From NCBI GenBank assembly GCA_028279405.1, contig JANQNU010000036.1:186001-250000 (forward strand): a DNA stretch of 64,000 nt, written 5' to 3'. The position numbers were made by a program, and so were the translations under genes. This DNA is from Phycisphaerae bacterium (GTDB lineage: Bacteria > Planctomycetota > Phycisphaerae > UBA1845 > Fen-1342). Below, piece after piece: positions 57,961 through 64,000 of this stretch. The notes under the pieces were generated by a model that did not search any database, had not been told where the DNA came from, and saw only the letters and a program-made list of their open reading frames with translations. Each line of letters begins with the position of its first letter. Position 1 is the stretch's first letter.

Positions 57961-59412
57961 ATGTTACTGACCATCGAGACAACTCATCAGCCGGCGACGG
58001 ATCTCGGCTATTTGCTGCACAAGCATCCGGCTCGTGTGCAGTCGTTTTCGCTTTCGTTCGGACGGGCCCACGTGATGTATCCGCGTGCGGACGAGCAGCG
58101 CTGCCGGATTGCAGTCGTGCTCGACGTTGACCCCGTCGGTCTTGTTCGGAAGCATCGCGGTCCGGCTGTTGATCGCTATCGGCTCGACCAGTACGTCAAC
58201 GACCGTCCATACGTGGCATCGTCGTTCATGAGTGTTGCGCTCAATGAGCTGTTCGCGACCGCGATGAACGGCCGGAGCAAGGAGCGGCAAGCGCTGGTGG
58301 ATCGGCCGATCCCGCTGCGTACCGTGCTGGCTGTCGTACCGTGTCGCGGCGGCGAGGGCCTCCTGCGGCGACTTTTCGAGCCGTTGGGTTATGACGTTTC
58401 CGCGAAGCAACATGCGCTCGACGAGCGGTTTCCGGAGTGGGGGGCCGGGCCGTACTTCACGGTCGCGTTGCAGCAGACAGTAACGATCCAGTCGTTGCTC
58501 CAGCACTTGTACGTGCTGATTCCAGTGCTCGACAACGACAAACATTACTGGGTCGGGCGGGATGAGGTGGAAAAGCTGCTGGCGCGGGGCACGGCGCCGG
58601 GCCCGGACGGCACGCCGTGGCTCGCGCAGCATCCTGAAAAGGACTTGATCGCGCGGCGTTACCTGCGGCACCGCAGTCGTTTGACGCGTGATGCGCTGGC
58701 GCGATTGGCCGTTGAGGACGACCCGGACCCGGATGCAACGGATCGACTGGATGACCGCGCAGAGGCGGAGATCGAGCGGTCGCTGAGTCTGAACCAGCAG
58801 CGGGTCGGCTCCGTGTTGTCGGTACTGAAGGCGTGCGGTGCAGCGACCGTGCTGGACCTTGGCTGTGGCAGTGGAGGGCTGTTGCGGGAGTTGGTTGCGG
58901 AGAAGCAGTTCACCCGCATCGTCGGCGTCGACGTGTCGGTTCGCTCGTTGCAGCATGCTGCGCGCCGGCTCCGCTACGATCGCTTGTCGGAGATGCAACG
59001 ACGGCGCGTCGAACTGTTGCACGGGTCGTTGACCTATCGCGACGATCGACTGGCGGGTTTCGACGCGGCTGCGGTGGTCGAGGTGGTCGAGCATCTGGAT
59101 CCGTCGCGGCTGTCGGCGTTCGAGCGCTGCATCTTCGAGTTCGCGCGTCCCGGAACAGTCGTCGTCACGACGCCGAACCGGGAGTACAACGTCATGTGGG
59201 AGACGTTGCCGGCAGGAGCATTGCGCCATCGGGACCATCGCTTCGAGTGGACGCGGGAGGAGTTTCGCGTCTGGGCTGAACGGGTCGCGAACGAGCACGG
59301 CTACGGCGTGCGGTTTCTTCCGGTCGGTCCAGTGGACGACGACGTCGGCGCGCCGACGCAGATGGCGGTGTTTGAAACGAATGTGCGGAGTGGAGCGTTG
59401 ACGAGCGAATGA
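57961..59412 (+). CDS. hen1: Hen1 RNA 3'-terminal ribose 2'-O-methyltransferase
   Basis: The 483-residue protein has the bacterial Hen1 layout. The N-terminal ~240 residues (MLLTIETTHQPATDLGYLLHKHP, VNDRPYVASSFMSVALNELF) form the Hen1-specific domain. The C-terminal methyltransferase has VLDLGCGSGGLLREL (SAM), the metal-binding EVVEH at about 374-378 and TTPNREYNV, with a later His near 426 (RDHRFEW). By published work on bacterial Hen1, it methylates the 2'-OH of the 3' end at a tRNA break before ligation, so that the repaired RNA resists a second cut. The stop overlaps the pnkp start (ATGA), so the two are coupled. Confidence 0.92.
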   Translation: MLLTIETTHQPATDLGYLLHKHPARVQSFSLSFGRAHVMYPRADEQRCRIAVVLDVDPVGLVRKHRGPAVDRYRLDQYVNDRPYVASSFMSVALNELFATAMNGRSKERQALVDRPIPLRTVLAVVPCRGGEGLLRRLFEPLGYDVSAKQHALDERFPEWGAGPYFTVALQQTVTIQSLLQHLYVLIPVLDNDKHYWVGRDEVEKLLARGTAPGPDGTPWLAQHPEKDLIARRYLRHRSRLTRDALARLAVEDDPDPDATDRLDDRAEAEIERSLSLNQQRVGSVLSVLKACGAATVLDLGCGSGGLLRELVAEKQFTRIVGVDVSVRSLQHAARRLRYDRLSEMQRRRVELLHGSLTYRDDRLAGFDAAAVVEVVEHLDPSRLSAFERCIFEFARPGTVVVTTPNREYNVMWETLPAGALRHRDHRFEWTREEFRVWAERVANEHGYGVRFLPVGPVDDDVGAPTQMAVFETNVRSGALTSE

Positions 59413-61997
59413 ACATCGAGCTTCCTGAACTGTCTCTTGTCGTTCTGGTCGGTGCGTCGGGCTCCGGCAAATCGACCTTTGCGCGCCGGCACTTTCGGTC
59501 GACGGAGGTGATCTCTTCGGATGCGTGTCGGGGGATGGTCAGCGATGACGAGAACGCGCAGTCGGCAACGCCGGACGCTTTCGAGCTGTTGCGTTACATC
59601 GCAGGCAAGCGGCTGAAGAACGGGCTACTCACGGTGGTCGACGCCACCAGCCTGCGTCCGGAGGATCGCCGCGGGTATGTTCAGTTGGCACGTGAGCACC
59701 ACTGCCTTCCGGTGGCGATTGTGTTGGACGTGCCGGAACGCGTGTGTCGGGAACGGAACGAGCGTCGATCGGACCGCGACTTCGGACCGCACGTCATTCG
59801 TAACCAGTGTCGCGCGTTGCACCGGCATCTCCGCAATCTGCGCCGGGAAGGTTTTCGATACGTTTCGGTGCTCAAGACCGTGGAGGAGGTCGAAGCGGTC
59901 ACGATCAAGCGGGCCCCGCTGTGGAACAACAAGCGGCATGTCAGCGGTCCGTTCGATATCGTGGGCGACGTACACGGTTGTTTCGACGAACTCGTCGCGC
60001 TGCTCGAACGTCTCGGGTACGCGATCGATCGTGCTGGTGACCGAGAGGAAGGCGATTGGGCGATCGTGCCGCCGATGACGGACGGTCGAGCGCGGACGCT
60101 CGTGTTGCTCGGGGACTTGGTGGATCGCGGGCCGAAATCGCCGGCGGTGCTCCGGCTTGCCATGCGCATGGTGCGCGAGGGGACGGCCTACTGTGTTCCT
60201 GGAAATCACGACGTCAAGCTGATGCGGGCCTTGCGCGGTACGCGCGTGCGGATCGCGTTTGGATTGGCGCGCACACTGGAGCAGCTCGAAGGTGCGTCCG
60301 ATGCGTTTCGTGATGAGATCATCGCGTTCATCGACGGGCTGGTGAGTCATTATGTCTTCGATGAGGGCCGATTGGTCGTGGCGCATGCGGGTTTGAAGGA
60401 GTCCCTGCAAGGTCGTGGCTCGGGTGCGGTGCGCGAGTTCTGCCTCTACGGCGAAACGACGGGCGAGACTGACGAGTTCGGTCTTCCGGTGCGCCACAAC
60501 TGGGCGGCAGACTATCGCGGACATGCGATGGTGGTTTATGGTCATACGCCGATACCCGAGCCGGAGTGGCTCAATGGAACGATTTGCATCGACGCCGGTT
60601 GTGTCTTCGGCGGTCGACTGACGGCATTGCGTTATCCGGAAGAGGAGCTGGTATCCGTCCCGGCCCGGGAGCAGTACGCCGAGCCGGCTCGACCGTTGGA
60701 TATTGGGTCTGCAACCGACGGAGCCGAAGTGTCGGCCCAGCAACGGCATGACGACATGCTGAATCTTGCGGATGTGCTTGGCAAGCGGATCATCGAAACG
60801 CGACTTCAGCGGAGCGTTACGGTTCGGGAGCAGAACGCGGCGGCGGCGCTGGAGGTGATGAGCCGGTTCGCGATTGATCCGCGTTGGCTGATTTATTTGC
60901 CGCCGACGATGTCGCCGTGCGAGACGAGCGCGCGGCCGGGCTTGCTCGAGCACCCCGCTGAAGCGTTCGACTATTATCGTCACCGTGGCGTCGGCGCTGT
61001 CGTGTGCGAGGAAAAGCACATGGGCTCGCGCGCGGTGGTGGTGGTGTGCCGCGACGCCGACATTGCTCGGGAGCGGTTTGGAGTTACGACCGGCGAACTC
61101 GGGAGCTGCTATACGCGGACGGGGCGTCGGTTCTTCGACGACCTCGAGTTGGAGACGGCGTTTCTTTCGCGCTTGTGTCGTGCAATCGGTGCGGCCGGCT
61201 TGTGGGAAACGCTGGCGACTTCATGGGTTTGTCTGGATTGCGAACTGTTGCCCTGGTCGGCGAAGGCCCAGGTCTTGCTGCGCGAACAGTACGCGGCCGT
61301 TGGATGCGCGGCGCGGGCGGCGCTGTCCGATATCATCCCCGAACTGCAAGAGACCGTCAGGCGGCTCGATGATCCTGTGGCTGGCGACCTTGTTGTGCGA
61401 TTCGACGAGCAGCTGGTAGCGATCGAGCGCTACACTGACGCCTACCGGCACTATTGCTGGCCGGTCGCGTCGCTCGATGACTTGCGGCTCGCGCCGTTTC
61501 ACGTGCTGGCAGGGGATGGTGCGGTTCACGTGGACAAGGACCACGTCTGGCACATGAGTACGTTGGCAGCACTGGCTGCGCACGACGACCTGCTGATGGC
61601 GACGCCGTACCGGTCCGTCGCGTTGACGGACGCGGCGGATTGCTCGGCGGCGGTAGACTGGTGGGAGTCGCTGACGCGGGCCGGTGGGGAGGGCATGGTC
61701 GTCAAGCCGGAAGCGTTCATTGAGAGCGGGCGTCGCGGCCTGCTTCAGCCGGCGATCAAGTGTCGCGGCCCGGAGTACCTGCGGATTATCTACGGCCCGG
61801 AGTATCGCCGCGACGAGCATCTGACACGCCTGCGAAGCCGGGGATTGCGGCACAAGCGCTCGCTGGCGCTGCGCGAGTTCGCGCTGGGGATCGAGGGGCT
61901 GGAGCGGTTCGTTCGGGGCGCGCCACTCCGACGGGTTCATGAGTGCGTGTTTGCCGTCCTGGCGCTGGAGAGCGAACCGGTCGACCCACGGCTGTGA
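59409..61997 (+). CDS. pnkp: Polynucleotide kinase-phosphatase-ligase Pnkp (RNA repair)
   Basis: The 862-residue protein has three modules. Kinase, residues ~1-170: P-loop GASGSGKST (15-23). Metallophosphatase, ~180-430: GDVHG (Asp187, His189), GDLVDRGPKSP, GNHD (Asn266, His267) and YGHTPIPEP. Ligase-like nucleotidyl transferase, ~480-862: EEKHMGSRAVVVV, with the candidate adenylation Lys536, and GEGMVVKP. This matches Clostridium thermocellum Pnkp in order and length. It heals 5'-OH and 2',3'-cyclic-phosphate ends and, with Hen1, seals ribotoxin-cut tRNA. The start overlaps hen1 by 4 bp. Confidence 0.93.
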   Translation: MNIELPELSLVVLVGASGSGKSTFARRHFRSTEVISSDACRGMVSDDENAQSATPDAFELLRYIAGKRLKNGLLTVVDATSLRPEDRRGYVQLAREHHCLPVAIVLDVPERVCRERNERRSDRDFGPHVIRNQCRALHRHLRNLRREGFRYVSVLKTVEEVEAVTIKRAPLWNNKRHVSGPFDIVGDVHGCFDELVALLERLGYAIDRAGDREEGDWAIVPPMTDGRARTLVLLGDLVDRGPKSPAVLRLAMRMVREGTAYCVPGNHDVKLMRALRGTRVRIAFGLARTLEQLEGASDAFRDEIIAFIDGLVSHYVFDEGRLVVAHAGLKESLQGRGSGAVREFCLYGETTGETDEFGLPVRHNWAADYRGHAMVVYGHTPIPEPEWLNGTICIDAGCVFGGRLTALRYPEEELVSVPAREQYAEPARPLDIGSATDGAEVSAQQRHDDMLNLADVLGKRIIETRLQRSVTVREQNAAAALEVMSRFAIDPRWLIYLPPTMSPCETSARPGLLEHPAEAFDYYRHRGVGAVVCEEKHMGSRAVVVVCRDADIARERFGVTTGELGSCYTRTGRRFFDDLELETAFLSRLCRAIGAAGLWETLATSWVCLDCELLPWSAKAQVLLREQYAAVGCAARAALSDIIPELQETVRRLDDPVAGDLVVRFDEQLVAIERYTDAYRHYCWPVASLDDLRLAPFHVLAGDGAVHVDKDHVWHMSTLAALAAHDDLLMATPYRSVALTDAADCSAAVDWWESLTRAGGEGMVVKPEAFIESGRRGLLQPAIKCRGPEYLRIIYGPEYRRDEHLTRLRSRGLRHKRSLALREFALGIEGLERFVRGAPLRRVHECVFAVLALESEPVDPRL

Positions 61998-62022
61998 TCG
62001 GGGCAAAACCGGGCTGGTGCGC

Positions 62023-62051
62023 TACGAATCAAGCGGGCTTGCTTCTATAAT
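62023..62051 (+). promoter_or_regulatory. Putative promoter of the VKOR-DsbA gene
   Basis: A perfect -10 box TATAAT (62046-62051) is preceded at 17 bp by TACGAA, a weak -35. The transcript would start ~30 bases before the ATG at 62088, so this gene probably has its own promoter and is not only read through from pnkp. Confidence 0.45.
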
Positions 62052-62087
62052 CACTCCTCGCCGATCAATCAGGGATGCGAGGAGCCC

Positions 62088-64000
62088 ATGTCGAAGAAGC
62101 GCAAGCGGCGCGATACCGCCGGGCGGTCGAACGCCCGCTCGGAACAGTCGCCATCGTCTACCGCGGATATGGCCGTGAACCCGACGCCGGCCGCGTCCAC
62201 CGTCGTGTTCGTGATTGGGGCCATTGCGCTGCTGGTGGCGACGGCTGCTGCCGGAACGTTGGTGGTCGAGCATCTTGGCGGGATCGCCGTACCGGGTTGC
62301 GGGGATGGCGGGCCGTGTCAGGAGGCGGCGAAGAGCATCTGGGGTAAGGTGCCGCTGGTGAACTGGCCGGTCTCGAACCTCGGGCTGGCTTACTTTGCCG
62401 CGATGCTGATTGCGTGGCTTGTCGGGCGGGGCCGGCTGAGTGGGGCGGTCGTTCGATGCGGGCTGTTTGGTGGACTGATCTCCTTGTTCTACATGGGCGT
62501 GGTGCTCATCGCCAAACTGCACTGCCCGTATTGCATCGCTTCGCACATTGCGAACTTCGTGTTCTGTGCACTCTTGATCCTCGGTCGCAGGTCGGCGGTC
62601 GGCGGCGCTGGCCTGGTGATACCGGCCGGCGTTTTCCTGGCGACAACCGCGTTCCTTGCGGGCGCGGAATACAATGTGGCCCAGCGGGTCGAGGCGGAGC
62701 GCGAGAAGTCGACGCAGGAGATCATCGAGCGCTCGCGCGCCAACCAGAACGACAACGCCAGCGACACACCGCCAGCCAACGCCAATCTCAATGCCAGTTC
62801 GGGCGCTGACGCGAACGCGAACGGTACGACGGCGATTGGCAACGCGAATATGAATGGAGCTGCACCGTCGCCGCCGACGGTCGACGAGCCTGAGCCGTTC
62901 ACGGGGCGCTGGTTGTTGGGGCCGAAGAAGTGTCCGGTGCGAATCGTGATGTTCACGGACTATCAGTGTCCGGATTGCCGCATCTTTGAAGGCCAGGTGA
63001 TGGACATCGTGCAGGGCCGGTCGGACGTGTCGCTGTCGGTAAAGCATTTTCCCTTCTGTACCGACTGCAATCCCTATGCCGGTCGGACGCTGCACCCTAA
63101 TGCCTGTTGGGCGGCACGGGCTGCTGAGACGGCCGGATTGTTGTATGGGAACGAGGGCTTCTGGAAGATGCATCGCTGGCTCTTCTCGATTGAGGGGCGC
63201 TTCGAGACGACGGAGTTTCTCAATGACGGCATCAGCGGCCTGGGGTTGGACCCGACAGGCTTTGCGGCGCGGATGATGCAGCCCGAGAGGCTCGATCTGG
63301 TCAAGGAGGACATCGAGGAGGCGTTTGCGCTCGGGATCGAGCGCACGCCGATGATTTTCATCAATGGTGTGGAGTTTAAGGGCTGGCATACGAGCGACGC
63401 GCTGAAACGCACCGTGGACCAGTTGATCGCCAGTGATCTGCCAGCACGTACGGCCGCCGCCGATCAACCGCAGTCGGCACTTAACCGCTGGGTCGAGAAA
63501 TGGCGATCGCAGTCGCAGCGACGGATCCCCCCGTTGCGCGACGCGTTTTCGTTCGGGACGCCTGGCGAGAAACCGGAAGTGCTCATGTGGGGAGACTTCC
63601 GCGAGCCGTACACCCAAATCGCGGACAAACACATTCGCGACTTCCTGGCGGCGAACGGTGGCCACTACACGTTCCGGCACTACCCGTTCGACAAGTCGTG
63701 CAACACGTTCCTGCAGGTCGACACTCGGCATCCACTGGCCTGTTTCGCTGCCCGACTCGCGGAGGCCGCCGCTCAGCTCGGCGGTGTCGATGCTTATCTA
63801 GCGATGCACGACTGGCTGTTCAAAAACCGCGAAGCGCCGATCGATGGTATGCTCGATGAGGCGGCGGCGCTGATCGGCGTCGACACCGCGACGTTGCAGC
63901 AGACCATGGCGGGCCCGGAAGTGCGCGAGGCGGTGCAGGCGGATATGGCCGTGACGCGCCAGCTGCGGATGCGCGGCATCCCGTTCATGTTCATCAACGG
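62088..64000 (+). CDS. VKOR-DsbA-type disulfide oxidoreductase fusion (3' truncated)
   Basis: The frame from ATG 62088 (GAGGAG upstream) stays open to the right edge. Order: basic N-terminus, VKOR-like membrane domain with CGDGGPCQEAAKS, VPLVNWPVSNLGLAYFAAML and the active-site KLHCPYCIASHIANF; an Asn/Ala-rich linker; a thioredoxin/DsbA domain with VMFTDYQCPDCRIFEGQV (CPDC) and cis-Pro RTPMIFINGVEF; then a second DsbA-like domain (PEVLMWGDFREPYTQIADKH ... RGIPFMFING) where EPYT stands in place of CxxC. VKOR recharges DsbA with quinone, so the fusion is a self-contained periplasmic disulfide system. The last domain looks redox-inactive. Confidence 0.85.
   Translation, partial: MSKKRKRRDTAGRSNARSEQSPSSTADMAVNPTPAASTVVFVIGAIALLVATAAAGTLVVEHLGGIAVPGCGDGGPCQEAAKSIWGKVPLVNWPVSNLGLAYFAAMLIAWLVGRGRLSGAVVRCGLFGGLISLFYMGVVLIAKLHCPYCIASHIANFVFCALLILGRRSAVGGAGLVIPAGVFLATTAFLAGAEYNVAQRVEAEREKSTQEIIERSRANQNDNASDTPPANANLNASSGADANANGTTAIGNANMNGAAPSPPTVDEPEPFTGRWLLGPKKCPVRIVMFTDYQCPDCRIFEGQVMDIVQGRSDVSLSVKHFPFCTDCNPYAGRTLHPNACWAARAAETAGLLYGNEGFWKMHRWLFSIEGRFETTEFLNDGISGLGLDPTGFAARMMQPERLDLVKEDIEEAFALGIERTPMIFINGVEFKGWHTSDALKRTVDQLIASDLPARTAAADQPQSALNRWVEKWRSQSQRRIPPLRDAFSFGTPGEKPEVLMWGDFREPYTQIADKHIRDFLAANGGHYTFRHYPFDKSCNTFLQVDTRHPLACFAARLAEAAAQLGGVDAYLAMHDWLFKNREAPIDGMLDEAAALIGVDTATLQQTMAGPEVREAVQADMAVTRQLRMRGIPFMFIN

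Noticed and set aside
62022-63731. 569-codon open frame on the minus strand opposite the VKOR-DsbA gene
   Set aside because: The plus-strand frame has VKOR and DsbA motifs, a ribosome binding site and a promoter; the minus frame has no recognisable motif.
53268-64000. AAA ATPase, zinc ribbons and Hen1-Pnkp as one new defence system
   Set aside because: The AAA gene is on the opposite strand and separated by a tRNA, repeats and a dehydrogenase; only the hen1-pnkp pair shows overlap and a known joint function.

Overview
The window looks like chromosomal DNA of a GC-rich, Gram-negative planctomycete, most likely from or near the Phycisphaerae. The pointers are: exported proteins ending in a two-loop dockerin-like tail (GDxNCDGxxSVGDINxFVxAxTD), a PEP-CTERM protein, a HEAT protein, a kinase-TPR protein, several short zinc ribbons of the YDLTGLxxxxCPECG type, a BamA outer-membrane assembly factor, and frequent GTG/TTG starts with GGAGG-type ribosome binding sites. 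Housekeeping genes (rpsB-tsf, glyS, pyrC, bamA, a tRNA-Ser) show a chromosomal location. I see no transposase, integrase, phage gene or CRISPR array.

Layout. 1-5.4 kb: the 3' part of a serine/threonine kinase-TPR gene, a nucleotidyltransferase-like gene, a secreted M23 peptidase with a dockerin-like tail, and a PEP-CTERM protein followed by a clear intrinsic terminator. 5.7-8.8 kb: a three-gene type III polyketide synthase operon (PKS, methyltransferase, FAD oxidoreductase). 9-20.7 kb: HEAT protein, repeat-type exported protein, small lipoprotein, BamA, RsmJ-like rRNA methyltransferase, and a large alpha-2-macroglobulin-like protein. 20.9-22.9 kb: rpsB-tsf with its promoter. 23-26 kb: small membrane or lipoproteins, DUF1844 and von Willebrand A proteins. 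26.1-32.3 kb: an ABC-dependent polysaccharide export operon carrying an unusual methyltransferase/glycosyltransferase/glycosyltransferase fusion and a UDP-GlcNAc 2-epimerase. 32.7-37.8 kb: a giant subtilisin-like protease with a dockerin-like tail. 38-40.2 kb: PaaA and PaaB homologues separated by a Uma2 gene.

40.3-50.6 kb: a CARDB/thrombospondin-repeat surface protein, glycyl-tRNA synthetase, a metal P-type ATPase with a Fur-family regulator, two genes broken by in-frame stops, and a homocysteine methyltransferase-like gene. 50.7-55.1 kb: dihydroorotase, whose 5' end (ribosome binding site, start and first ten codons) is present in three tandem 110-bp units forming overlapping mini-ORFs; then a zinc-finger protein, DUF423, a Ycf46-like AAA ATPase and tRNA-Ser(GGA). 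55.1-64 kb, all rightward: a zinc alcohol dehydrogenase, four small zinc-ribbon genes (three also membrane-spanning), the Hen1-Pnkp RNA repair pair, and a VKOR-DsbA fusion running off the right edge.

The strongest unexplained signals are the triplicated pyrC leader, a dispersed family of short palindromic repeats with compensatory base changes (43.2, 45.0 and 54.8 kb), the tri-domain enzyme of the export operon, the PaaA-Uma2-PaaB locus without PaaC, and the VKOR-DsbA-DsbA fusion with a cysteine-less last domain. All function calls come from reading motifs; no database search was possible.
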